This document shows positions 45,617 to 53,375 of a DNA stretch of 64,000 nucleotides, one piece after another; the first letter of the stretch is position 1; each line of letters begins with the position of its first letter. Source of the DNA: a virus; the IMG/VR virus record IMGVR_UViG_3300027917_000020, positions 97,608 through 161,607 of that record. One strand, given 5' to 3'. Under the pieces are notes generated by a model. That model worked only from the letters and a program-made list of their open reading frames with translations. It made no database searches and was not told the origin of the DNA. The position numbers were made by a program, and so were the translations under genes.

Positions 45617-46282
45617 ATGCGATTTAAAAATTTTCTAAACGAAAAAAAATTTGCTATTGAAGTCTCTGTAAGGGACGCAAGGCGAGCATTAGCTTTGTTA
45701 AAAGATGAACGCATTCCATATAAACCAGATGGGTCTAATTATTATATTTTTAAAACTATGGATGCCCTTTTAAATGCGGAAGATGCTTTTAAACGGGGCA
45801 AAATTGAAGTCCTTGGTATTACAGAATCGGCAGAATCGGTAGAGATTGCTTATACTGATTTGCGTAAAAACAAACGAATGCGCAAAAAGTTTAAAGACCA
45901 AAAAGCCCTTGAAAAATGGCTCGATAAAATGGAAGGCAATATTATTGTTGACGCTTATCTAAATGAAGCCAAAACTATAAAATCCCGTAATGGCATATGG
46001 GGTTTTTATAACGAGGCACATAGACGGCTCGGTAACGAAAAACTGGCAAAAGAGGCTTTCAGCAAAGCCGCTAATGCACTTATGATGGCAATGAAAGTTA
46101 AAGATACAGTAGCAAGGGATTTTCTTGATTCAAGAGGTGGGCGGCATTTGGCAGATTCTTTAACTGATGCCAATTTAGCAAATCCGAATGTTGTAAATAT
46201 GATAAAACATCCGTGGCTTAAAGCAGAGTTTAAGCGTTTTATGAAAGATTACGACCCGGCAGAGTTTACGGCAAGTTTATAA
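45617..46282 (+). CDS. capsid-targeted internal protein (CTS) with internal cut site
   Basis: Protein of 221 aa starting MRFKNFLNE|KK. A second likely site (DAYLNE|AK, near residue 116) would split it into two mature fragments. N-terminal half is alpha/beta (FAIEVSVRDARRALALL); C-terminal half is helical. Function unknown. Confidence 0.72.
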   Translation: MRFKNFLNEKKFAIEVSVRDARRALALLKDERIPYKPDGSNYYIFKTMDALLNAEDAFKRGKIEVLGITESAESVEIAYTDLRKNKRMRKKFKDQKALEKWLDKMEGNIIVDAYLNEAKTIKSRNGIWGFYNEAHRRLGNEKLAKEAFSKAANALMMAMKVKDTVARDFLDSRGGRHLADSLTDANLANPNVVNMIKHPWLKAEFKRFMKDYDPAEFTASL

Positions 46283-46283
46283 A

Positions 46284-46592
46284 ATGAGATTTAAACGCTA
46301 TTTACAAGAATCTAAAATGACCGATGTGGAAGCATTATCAATCTTCGGCTTAACGCCGGATGATTTAGGGAATAGTGCGCTTATAAAAAAGCGTTATCGG
46401 GATTTGGTTAAGACATATCACCCCGATAAAATCGGCAAAAATGATATGATGGTAAAAGTAAATTTAGCTTATGAGATAATTAAAAAACTTAAACCGAGTA
46501 AGATATCGGACAAGGATGTGGAAAATCTAATGGCTGATTTATATCCCATCTTTAAAAAACCTAAACATAAATTTAAGGGAGTATACGCATGA
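46284..46592 (+). CDS. capsid-targeted J-domain (DnaJ-like) protein (CTS)
   Basis: Protein of 102 aa starting MRFKRYLQE|SK. Residues 20-75 form a J domain: IKKRYRDLVKTYHPDKIGKN contains the His-Pro-Asp motif that activates Hsp70 ATPases. A head-delivered J protein could recruit host DnaK at the start of infection. J-domain call is firm, delivery inferred. Confidence 0.88.
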   Translation: MRFKRYLQESKMTDVEALSIFGLTPDDLGNSALIKKRYRDLVKTYHPDKIGKNDMMVKVNLAYEIIKKLKPSKISDKDVENLMADLYPIFKKPKHKFKGVYA

Positions 46593-46792
46593 GTAAATTT
46601 GAAAAATATATTACAGAAGGTTCCATGTCATGGAGAGGGGAAAAAGCTAAAGCCACTATGGAAATTGCTTATGGAGAACCAGCCGTGAGGATTAAATCCA
46701 AAGGAATGGATATTAGAATATTGTTACCAAAAGAGGCGATAAATTTCCCAACAAAATTTGATACAGTAGTAGATGTAAGCGTTCAGGTATAA
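46589..46792 (+). CDS. small capsid-targeted protein (CTS)
   Basis: Protein of 67 aa starting MSKFEKYITE|GS. Beta-rich remainder (AKATMEIAYGEPAVRIKSKG). Overlaps the J-protein stop by four bases. Confidence 0.72.
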   Translation: MSKFEKYITEGSMSWRGEKAKATMEIAYGEPAVRIKSKGMDIRILLPKEAINFPTKFDTVVDVSVQV

Positions 46793-46794
46793 TT

Positions 46795-47091
46795 ATGAGA
46801 TTTAAAAATTATCTAACCGAATCCATGAGCAGATATTGCCATATTTATAAAGCCAAAAACCGTAAATGGTATGTTGATTTGGCCGATAACGAATATGGTG
46901 AAGAATATGATGCGACCACCTATGGCCCGTTTAAGGATTTAAAAAACGCAGAAAAAGAACTTGATTACCATTCAAATCCGGGTGGTTATTCAACTGATAA
47001 ATCAGGAAAACACCCGACACCTAAAAGGTCGCCTAATGGTTCCCCTATTAGAGAACCAAGTGCTAATAGAAGACCTTCATATAGTTATTAA
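46795..47091 (+). CDS. small capsid-targeted protein (CTS)
   Basis: Protein of 98 aa starting MRFKNYLTE|SM. Middle is beta (YCHIYKAKNRKWYVDLADN); C-terminal 35 residues are basic, Pro/Ser-rich and probably disordered. Confidence 0.73.
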   Translation: MRFKNYLTESMSRYCHIYKAKNRKWYVDLADNEYGEEYDATTYGPFKDLKNAEKELDYHSNPGGYSTDKSGKHPTPKRSPNGSPIREPSANRRPSYSY

Positions 47092-47100
47092 GGAGTAATT

Positions 47101-47364
47101 ATGAGATTTAAAGAATATATAACTGAGGCTGATAATAAACATTGGATTACCAGTATTACAAGTGCAACTCATGAGTATATGTTTTTAGGTGGTGGATATA
47201 AAGGCAAGCCTGAAAATGATGAGGCGAGAAAAAAAGCCATTCAAATTAGAAAAAAATATCCAGAATTGAAAAGCGGGACGATTAAACAATTCAAATTTAG
47301 GGAAAATGAAATAAGGGGCAAACTTGATAAATTAAGAGAATTGCCTGAAGGAGCAAAAAGATAA
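47101..47364 (+). CDS. small capsid-targeted protein (CTS)
   Basis: Protein of 87 aa starting MRFKEYITE|AD. Basic helical body. AAGGAGTAATT precedes the start; its stop overlaps the next ATG by one base. Confidence 0.73.
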   Translation: MRFKEYITEADNKHWITSITSATHEYMFLGGGYKGKPENDEARKKAIQIRKKYPELKSGTIKQFKFRENEIRGKLDKLRELPEGAKR

Positions 47365-47885
47365 TGAGGTTTACAAGGTTTCTTAAAGAAAGTGTAATAG
47401 ACGATGCTCTAAAAGTTGATGAGCCGTCTGTCCGCAGAAAATATAGCGAAGAGGGTGTAAAGAAAAAATTAGACCTTATTCAAAAAGCTATTAAAGAATT
47501 GCGTAATAACGATAAATACGATGATGATGCTAAAGACGCTATTATGGCGGATTTAGAAGATAAACAAGATAAATGGAGTAACGTGGACTCTGAAACAAAA
47601 CCACCTAAACCAGTTGCACCACCTCCTGAAGGTGAAGCGGAACCGAAAACTGATGCGGAAGTTGCGGCCGCAGAAAAAGAAGATGAAATAGCACAAAAAG
47701 AAGAAGATAAGGCTAAACAAAAAGAGGATGAAAAGGCCGCAAAAGAAGAGGAGTTGGCGAAAAAGAAAGAGGATAAGGCCAAAAAAGAAGAAGAGAAAAA
47801 GAAGAAAAACATGGAACGTGCGGAAATGGCCGCAAAAAAGAAAAACGAGGAGCGACTAATTAAGTCTAAAATCTCTTTAAAATGA
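47364..47885 (+). CDS. capsid-targeted, highly charged coiled-coil protein (CTS)
   Basis: Protein of 173 aa starting MRFTRFLKE|SV. After a Pro-rich linker, about residues 95-165 consist almost wholly of Lys, Glu, Ala and Asp (single alpha-helix or coiled coil). Similar charged segments occur in phage core proteins. Overlaps the next start by four bases. Confidence 0.72.
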   Translation: MRFTRFLKESVIDDALKVDEPSVRRKYSEEGVKKKLDLIQKAIKELRNNDKYDDDAKDAIMADLEDKQDKWSNVDSETKPPKPVAPPPEGEAEPKTDAEVAAAEKEDEIAQKEEDKAKQKEDEKAAKEEELAKKKEDKAKKEEEKKKKNMERAEMAAKKKNEERLIKSKISLK

Positions 47886-49306
47886 AATATGAAAAGTATT
47901 TAACCCCTAAAGAAGAGGGTACTTTATACGAAGAATATATAACACATTTACTAAGCGAGGCTAAAGGTAAGCTTCGCTTTGTTGTAATAACAGATGAACC
48001 GGAAACCGATTCAGAATTATTTTATACTGCTCGCCGGATTTTAGATGAATCCGGCAAAAAGGGATATGGCGCATATGCTGTAATGGTTGACGGTGCTTAT
48101 ATTAAAGTTGAAGATGGTGTACGCACTATCCATAATGCGGATGATAAAAAAGGTTTTAAAATACAAAATGAAGATACTGTTTGTATAATCCGTGGCTCGA
48201 TTACCCGTAAAGACAGTTGGCTTGATTTAGTAACACAAATGGAAAAGGCCAATATTTGTTGCGTAAACAGTCGAGAATGTATAGAAGTATGTGCTGATAA
48301 ATATAGAACCTATCTCCGGTTGAATGAATATGGTTTAAACCAACCTAAAACCGTTTTAATCCCCAATAAAGGTTATCTTGAGCAGGCTGTCGAGAATTTA
48401 GATATTAAAAAATTCCCAATGATTTTAAAAACATTGAGGGGTTCTAAAGGCATCGGTGTTGTGTTTATTGAATCCGAAAGGTCATTGGACGCCATTGTTC
48501 AGTTAGCATATAAAAGCGATGAATGGGCAGAATTGCTCTTACAGGAGTATATTGAAACCGATAAGGATATTAGAGTACTGGTTTTAGGTGGTAAAGTTTT
48601 AGCATCCATGCAAAGAGAGGTTATTCCCGGTGATTTTAGGTCTAATTTTTCACGTGGGGGCAAAGTTAAAAAGTTTAAGTTAACCTCTTATGAGATAGAG
48701 CAATGTATTTTAGCCGCTAAAGCGGTAAATGGCGTATATGTTGCCGTTGATTTTATACCGGGGAAAAATAGGGATAAAGACCAACCGTTTATTCTTGAAG
48801 TAAACTCATCACCGGGGTCAGAAGGCATAGAAAAGGCCACTGGTGAAAATGTAATAGGTGATATGCTAATGTACTTCGAAGACCCCAAGAATCGCTATTC
48901 AGTGCCTTCTGAGGTAGGTTATAAAGAGATTGTAACCATAGAACCCTTCGGTCAGGTGATTGCTAAATTTGATACGGGCAATTCGGGTGAAAATGTTATC
49001 CATGCCGAAAATATGAAGATTAAGGGCAAAAAGGTAACATGGACGCTAAATGATAAAACGATTACAAGCGATATAATAGATAAAATAAAAATTAAAGTGG
49101 GTGGACTTCGTGATTACCCAGAGGAAAGAGTTTTAATCCATTTAGATGTGGAATTTTTAGGAACCATATATAAGGATGTACCGTTTACTCTGGATGATAG
49201 AGAGCACAGGTCACCAGTGCTTTTAGAACGCCAGTTTATGAGCAGATTAAATGTAATGGTTAACCCACGAAGACGTTATATCGTAACAACAAAATATAGT
49301 TTATAA
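47882..49306 (+). CDS. RimK-like ATP-grasp ligase fused to retropepsin-like domain, CTS leader
   Basis: Protein of 474 aa. Leader MKYEKYLTPKEEGTLYEEYI then THLLSE|AK, an extended CTS. ATP-grasp domain (about 25-340): FPMILKTLRGSKGIGVVFIE, LLLQEYIETDKDIRVLVLGG, FILEVNSSPGSEGIEKATG. The C-terminal domain (about 345-474) has KFDTGNSGENVIH and RSPVLLERQFMSRLNVMVNP, matching the retropepsin-like/RimB-type zinc protease family. RimK ligases add Glu or other residues to proteins or peptides. Substrate unknown. Confidence 0.88.
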   Translation: MKYEKYLTPKEEGTLYEEYITHLLSEAKGKLRFVVITDEPETDSELFYTARRILDESGKKGYGAYAVMVDGAYIKVEDGVRTIHNADDKKGFKIQNEDTVCIIRGSITRKDSWLDLVTQMEKANICCVNSRECIEVCADKYRTYLRLNEYGLNQPKTVLIPNKGYLEQAVENLDIKKFPMILKTLRGSKGIGVVFIESERSLDAIVQLAYKSDEWAELLLQEYIETDKDIRVLVLGGKVLASMQREVIPGDFRSNFSRGGKVKKFKLTSYEIEQCILAAKAVNGVYVAVDFIPGKNRDKDQPFILEVNSSPGSEGIEKATGENVIGDMLMYFEDPKNRYSVPSEVGYKEIVTIEPFGQVIAKFDTGNSGENVIHAENMKIKGKKVTWTLNDKTITSDIIDKIKIKVGGLRDYPEERVLIHLDVEFLGTIYKDVPFTLDDREHRSPVLLERQFMSRLNVMVNPRRRYIVTTKYSL

Positions 49307-49315
49307 TGAGGTAAA

Positions 49316-49510
49316 ATGGAAAAATATCAAAAATATTTGAAAACTAATATAGATGAATCTTTTTTTTCAGACCCAAGAAATAAGAAAAAAGCACAAGGAT
49401 GGTTTGATTCTTTATGGAGAGAAGCGGATAGCGCAGATAGAAAAGGGCAAAAAGATTACGCAGATGGTATGAGAACTGTATTACACGCATTTAGGCAATC
49501 ATTTCTATGA
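49316..49510 (+). CDS. small internal protein with CTS-like leader
   Basis: Protein of 64 aa starting MEKYQKYLKTNIDE|SF; IDE|S is the likely cut. Helical, basic remainder. Overlaps the next gene by four bases. Confidence 0.68.
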   Translation: MEKYQKYLKTNIDESFFSDPRNKKKAQGWFDSLWREADSADRKGQKDYADGMRTVLHAFRQSFL

Positions 49511-49884
49511 GATTAAAACGATACTTACAAGAAGCAATAACACTTGATATAGAAATAGGCGATACTGTTTTAGGCGGAAAGTTTAAAAACAAGCGTGTTG
49601 TCGTTAAAGAGATAGGCAAAAATGAGAAAGGGGACTGGACTATCAACGGCAAGCCTTTATTAAAATTCAGGATATTACCCAAAGAAGAAGTAACAGAAGC
49701 ATCAAAAACTTGTTGGAAATGTGGCGCAAAAGAACGCAAATGGGGACATAGAACAGTTGATGGAAAGGATTATTGTAATAAATGTTTTAAAAAACTCCCG
49801 AAAGAAAAACAAGAAGAATGGTTAAAAGCGCATAAACAAAAAGATAAAGACCTTGAAAAACGGATGATGGATTTATTAAAATGA
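49507..49884 (+). CDS. capsid-targeted zinc-ribbon protein (CTS)
   Basis: Protein of 125 aa starting MRLKRYLQE|AI. A small barrel-like part (GDTVLGGKFKNKRVVVKEIG) is followed by a zinc ribbon CWKCGAKERKWGH...YCNKCFKKL and a basic helix. Possible second site VTE|A near residue 64. Likely nucleic-acid-binding cargo. Confidence 0.76.
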   Translation: MRLKRYLQEAITLDIEIGDTVLGGKFKNKRVVVKEIGKNEKGDWTINGKPLLKFRILPKEEVTEASKTCWKCGAKERKWGHRTVDGKDYCNKCFKKLPKEKQEEWLKAHKQKDKDLEKRMMDLLK

Positions 49885-50579
49885 GACTACAGACTTACCT
49901 AATTGAATCCAGTTTCGTACTAACGATTAAAGACATAGAACAAGTCGCTATGAAAGCAGGCGGACGCTTCCGCAGTGAGGCTGAAAAAAACGCAGAGCAG
50001 TTTTTAGACTGGTGGTACGAGAAACCGGAACTAAAAAAGGATTTAGGTTATTTTTTTAAGGCCGCAACAAAGGCAGGGCAAATGGCGTTAAAGATGCTCG
50101 GCCCCGTACCTTACTATAACAGAAATGACCTTATTAACAATATTTTAGATACGCAAGAATTCCCAACCAATCCTAAAGATTTTTTTCCCATCCCCATATA
50201 CATATCTTCAGGCAAAAATGACCGCTTTACAGTGGGTATACTTATCCATGCTAACGGTAAAAAAGAGTTATTTGAGGGCAATGACGAGGCCACAAGCGAG
50301 ACTTATGACTTAGTGGACAAGATATTAGGTAACGTCAAGCCCGTAACCGTTTATGGTTATCACGGTGAAAAGACTGTAGAGGATATACGCAGAACAAATA
50401 CCTTACCGGAAGGGCTTTATATGTCTCCCGATAAAAAATATGCGTTAGGATACTGGTCATTGAAAGAAAATCGGATTCCCTTCTCCTGCGTGGCTATGAG
50501 TAACGCCTTTAGAAAGGAATCCGATAAAGATTGGAAAGTAAAAAAAGATACTAAAATTAAAAACTTTAAGTTTATATAA
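49881..50579 (+). CDS. capsid-targeted protein, possible ADP-ribosyltransferase fold (CTS)
   Basis: Protein of 232 aa starting MRLQTYLIE|SS. The C-terminal third has VYGYHGEKTVEDIRRTN, LPEGLYMSPDKKYALGYW and SCVAMSNAF, an order of H-G, Y-x-S-x-D...A..Y like that of ADP-ribosyltransferases. T4 delivers an ADP-ribosyltransferase (Alt) from the head, which would fit. The catalytic Glu is not clear and the match is by eye, so the assignment is tentative. Last gene of the block. Confidence 0.6.
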   Translation: MRLQTYLIESSFVLTIKDIEQVAMKAGGRFRSEAEKNAEQFLDWWYEKPELKKDLGYFFKAATKAGQMALKMLGPVPYYNRNDLINNILDTQEFPTNPKDFFPIPIYISSGKNDRFTVGILIHANGKKELFEGNDEATSETYDLVDKILGNVKPVTVYGYHGEKTVEDIRRTNTLPEGLYMSPDKKYALGYWSLKENRIPFSCVAMSNAFRKESDKDWKVKKDTKIKNFKFI

Positions 50580-50580
50580 T

Positions 50581-50715
50581 TGGCACCGGACGATGGATTC
50601 GAACCATCAATGGCTTAAAGAATATCGGCCTAATACTCAACCATTCCTACAACCTTATTCCGGCTTTCCCTCATCCCTCATGAGCAGGATTTAGTATCCG
50701 GTAGATGCGTCCGGT
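50581..50715 (-). ncRNA. tRNA-like RNA at end of the ubiquitin-like gene set
   Basis: On the minus strand: 7-bp acceptor ACCGGAC/GTCCGGT, discriminator G, encoded CCA, and a perfect T-arm (GATGG-TTCGAAT-CCATC). The 110 bases between are not a normal D and anticodon arm. They fold as CTAC/GTAG and CCGG/CCGG helices, a CTCAT/ATGAG hairpin, and a long arm with 7+6 bp and the loop TAGGCCG. Total 135 nt, far above a tRNA. Starts 8 bases past the JAMM gene stop, so it is on the 3' end of that transcript. Confidence 0.6.
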
Positions 50716-50722
50716 GTAATAT

Positions 50723-51715
50723 TTAATCCTGCGGAAACGCTTCGTCTAACGCTTCCATTAACGACATATCTTCAGTTCCCGTTGATATAACTTCAGGGGC
50801 ATCATCAGAAGCCGTTTCGGTTAAACCGCTATTCCATTCATCATCATCGTCTGCGCTTGCGTTTTCTATGGTGTTTCCATTTCCGCTTTTTACCGGGACG
50901 TTTACCGGAATGTTTGTGTTTTTTCTTCCGGTTGGTGTTGTTGTGCTTCTTACGTTTGCCCCGGTATTGTACTTTTTTGACGCAATTTTCTCCACTTCTT
51001 CTTTAATAAACGCTTCTTTATCCCATTCACAGGTGATAAACGGTTTGACTTTTGCGTCCACAATTTTCATTGCGCCACAAGGTGCCTTCCATCGTACCTG
51101 ACCGGCTACACCATTTTTAGCGATAACAAGCGATATGTTATGGTTTTGATTAACAAATGCATGGTCTGTGCCGGAAAAACCCGTACCCATTCCGTGGTGG
51201 GAATGTATAGCCCCGATAACAGGTAAGTTATTAAATTCTTCGCATTCAATGTTATCGACACTGGTTGCGGTAACTTCCTGTTTGGGGATAAAAATATCAC
51301 TGACCACGTGGGGTTCTTTTTCAGCGTCATCGCTAAGTAAATAAGCAAACCATTCAATGTTCGGGAACTTTTCCATCAGGGCATCGATTTTAACTTTCGC
51401 TAAAGGCTTAACCCACACTTTAACATGGCCGGGGGCTTTGCTACAATCTTTAACTTCATCAACTTCCGTTTCCCAACATTCTTCTTTAGGTTGAGAATAT
51501 ACGTTGTTGATATAAGTCTGGTTGTTAAAATGATAGCCCTGACCTGCAGGCCATTGACCATTCCAATTCTTATTGTAATTCATTTTTGCTCCTTTCGGTT
51601 TCTTGGGAAGGTGCTTAATAGCATTTCCTCTACACCACGGACAATTTTTATGCGAACCATCCTGACCATCTCGCCAGTATTTCATTCCGCAAAAACCACA
51701 TAAAATGATAGGCAT
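50723..51715 (-). CDS. JAMM/JAB-domain isopeptidase with zinc ribbon
   Basis: Protein of 330 aa. N-terminal zinc ribbon (CGFCGMKYW, KNCPWC). JAB domain at about 95-225 with the full JAMM motif: Glu121, His171-Ser-His173, x7, Ser181-x2-Asp184 (IHSHHGMGTGFSGTD). C-terminal 100 residues are low-complexity and acidic. Such enzymes remove or process ubiquitin-like tags. Its ATG overlaps the E1-like stop (TAATG), so it is cotranscribed with E1 and E2. Confidence 0.9.
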   Translation of the reverse strand: MPIILCGFCGMKYWRDGQDGSHKNCPWCRGNAIKHLPKKPKGAKMNYNKNWNGQWPAGQGYHFNNQTYINNVYSQPKEECWETEVDEVKDCSKAPGHVKVWVKPLAKVKIDALMEKFPNIEWFAYLLSDDAEKEPHVVSDIFIPKQEVTATSVDNIECEEFNNLPVIGAIHSHHGMGTGFSGTDHAFVNQNHNISLVIAKNGVAGQVRWKAPCGAMKIVDAKVKPFITCEWDKEAFIKEEVEKIASKKYNTGANVRSTTTPTGRKNTNIPVNVPVKSGNGNTIENASADDDDEWNSGLTETASDDAPEVISTGTEDMSLMEALDEAFPQD

Positions 51716-52308
51716 TAAATTCTCCTTGCGTTGAATAAACCTTTTATATTGGTAACAACTTCATTATCACTGTATTTTAAAATTTTAGCAACCGCAAGTG
51801 CGGCAATTATCGAAGCCGGAACGACCCACGAAGGTACGGTGCGGTATCCGGGTTCAGTTTCTCCCCATTCAGCAACACGGTTATGAAGACTCATATCTTC
51901 ACCATCATAACCGGCCTTGAAATAACGCATTCCCTGTTGTTTAGCCAGTCTTTGATTTTCGGCTTGAATTTTATCATCATCCGTACAATCCACCAACCAT
52001 TTGGTTCCGGGCGCATGGGCATCATTGAATTTATACGGCATAGCATATACCGTACAATCCGGTCTGAGAGTGTTAATAACGACCTTGAGAGCATCGGTTT
52101 TATTATAACCAATAAACTTATGCGGTACATCTAACCGATTAAGGTTATGCTCTTCAATTTCATCGAAATCAAAAAGCCATAACAGCTCGACTCCCGACAT
52201 TGCTAAAAATTTTCCGACCCAAAAACCAATTCCGCCACAACCAACTATGGTAACGGACGTGTCGGTATTAAGTTTAAGTTTTTCCTGTCTGGTGTATAGG
52301 TTACTCAT
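51715..52308 (-). CDS. ThiF/E1-like activating enzyme
   Basis: Protein of 197 aa from ATG 52308 (AAGGAG upstream; the ORF extends to 52341 without an RBS). Rossmann motif VTIVGCGGIGFWV at 20-31, then FDFDEIEEHNLNR at 46-58, both typical of ThiF/E1 adenylation domains that activate the C-terminal Gly of a ubiquitin-like protein. No separate catalytic Cys domain; candidate Cys are in LRPDCTVYA and LVDCTDDD. Compact form as in bacterial Ubl systems. Confidence 0.9.
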   Translation of the reverse strand: MSNLYTRQEKLKLNTDTSVTIVGCGGIGFWVGKFLAMSGVELLWLFDFDEIEEHNLNRLDVPHKFIGYNKTDALKVVINTLRPDCTVYAMPYKFNDAHAPGTKWLVDCTDDDKIQAENQRLAKQQGMRYFKAGYDGEDMSLHNRVAEWGETEPGYRTVPSWVVPASIIAALAVAKILKYSDNEVVTNIKGLFNARRI

Positions 52309-52322
52309 TTTATCTCCTTTCT

Positions 52323-53225
52323 TTAACCGTCTATTGACCAAACATCTTGAGTTGTATTGCCTGTAACTCCGGTTCTAACCGATTCCTGACCGATGTTAAG
52401 GCGTTCATCTGTAGCCCGTCTACGTTCTGACCTTGAGTTTATAACTCTATGGCGAAACAATGTCGCCTTGCGTGGCAAACCACGTGGTGAACTATGAGCA
52501 ATTGAATTTGAATTTACATTTTCTAATACCGCTTCAGCCGCTCTGGCTATCGCTATAATATCATCTGCATTTCTCCATGATTTTGGGTAACTCCATTGTC
52601 CCCAACAATCTGGATTTTGCTGATGATAATGGTCAAAATATTCAAGGCCGATAGGTTTATGCGTTGATACTCTCGTAACTCTGTTATCTTTTGTTTGAAC
52701 CATATAAATTACATTAGATATTAATTTTTTAGAATATCGTGGCTCAATCGGTCTTTGGTCAACAAATTTAGGCCAATATACACCCTGTACTAACCAAATT
52801 AATTCCCCTTGCCGACTGCCTTTTACAACGGACAATCCCCGTTTGGCGTGTTCCATTGTAACTTGAGGCATCGGAATCGCCTGTTGTAATTGACGCTTTA
52901 ATTCCCGTTCCTTGCGCTCGGCTTCTGCCTTAATACGAGATGTGGATTCAACAATTTCGGTAACTTTTTGGTTAAGGCGATTCTTAATCTCCTGCATTTT
53001 GGTACGCAGTTTTTGCCTAAACTCTTCCCGAATTTCATCCTCAATGGCTATCGGTTCTTCACTAACGACCTGTAACTTTAAAAGTTTATTACCGGAACGA
53101 ATGGTTATTCCTTCGTTTTGAATATCGTCAACTTGAACGCTATCAACAATACCAAACATTTCCGTTAAGGTACGTTGCGCCGTTTCACTTAGATTTGAAT
53201 CTATTTCTGGTGGTCGTGGTGCCAT
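52323..53225 (-). CDS. E2-like conjugating protein with coiled-coil extension
   Basis: Protein of 300 aa. Residues 60-115 form a coiled coil. About 120-245 look like a bacterial E2-type UBC domain: HKPIGLEYFDHYHQQNPDCW with Cys207 as candidate catalytic residue, then GQWSYPKSWRNADDI and a closing helix with VNSNS. The C-terminal 55 residues are basic and Arg-rich. Position directly before E1 and JAMM genes supports it. Own promoter at 53253-53281. Confidence 0.75.
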   Translation of the reverse strand: MAPRPPEIDSNLSETAQRTLTEMFGIVDSVQVDDIQNEGITIRSGNKLLKLQVVSEEPIAIEDEIREEFRQKLRTKMQEIKNRLNQKVTEIVESTSRIKAEAERKERELKRQLQQAIPMPQVTMEHAKRGLSVVKGSRQGELIWLVQGVYWPKFVDQRPIEPRYSKKLISNVIYMVQTKDNRVTRVSTHKPIGLEYFDHYHQQNPDCWGQWSYPKSWRNADDIIAIARAAEAVLENVNSNSIAHSSPRGLPRKATLFRHRVINSRSERRRATDERLNIGQESVRTGVTGNTTQDVWSIDG

Positions 53226-53252
53226 ATATAAACTCCTAACGATTTTTTATAT

Positions 53253-53281
53253 ATTATATAATGAAAAAACTAAAATGTAAA
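53253..53281 (-). promoter_or_regulatory. host-like promoter for E2-E1-JAMM genes
   Basis: TTTACA (53276-53281), 17-base spacer, TATAAT (53253-53258) on the minus strand, about 30 bases upstream of the E2-like start. Confidence 0.82.
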
Positions 53282-53287
53282 CAAATA

Positions 53288-53322
53288 AAAAGAGGATTTC
53301 CTAAAAGAAAATCCTCTTTTAC
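53288..53322 (-). terminator. terminator after Ubl gene
   Basis: AAAGAGGATTT paired with AAATCCTCTTT around a short A/T loop, followed on the minus strand by TTATTTG and on the plus strand by ACTTTTTT. It separates Ubl transcription from the E2-E1-JAMM promoter immediately downstream. Confidence 0.8.
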
Positions 53323-53327
53323 TTTTT

Positions 53328-53343
53328 TGTGATGGCCATCACA
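53328..53343. promoter_or_regulatory. 16-bp perfect palindrome, CRP-site-like
   Basis: TGTGATGGCCATCACA is a perfect palindrome and fits TGTGA-N6-TCACA, the CRP/Fnr-type operator. It lies about 90 bases upstream of the expected start of the E2 promoter, but 3' of the Ubl gene, so it could instead be an RNA hairpin. A second inverted repeat (ACATATTTT/AAAATATGT) abuts it. Confidence 0.45.
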
Positions 53344-53375
53344 TATTTTATCCGAAGGCAAAATATGTAATAATA

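Noticed and set aside
47480-47812. Minus-strand ORF rich in Ser/Phe/Ala
   Set aside because: Shadow of the Lys/Glu/Ala-rich charged protein on the other strand.
50581-50715. tmRNA
   Set aside because: Much too short, and no tag-coding frame or G-U identity pair at the third acceptor position.
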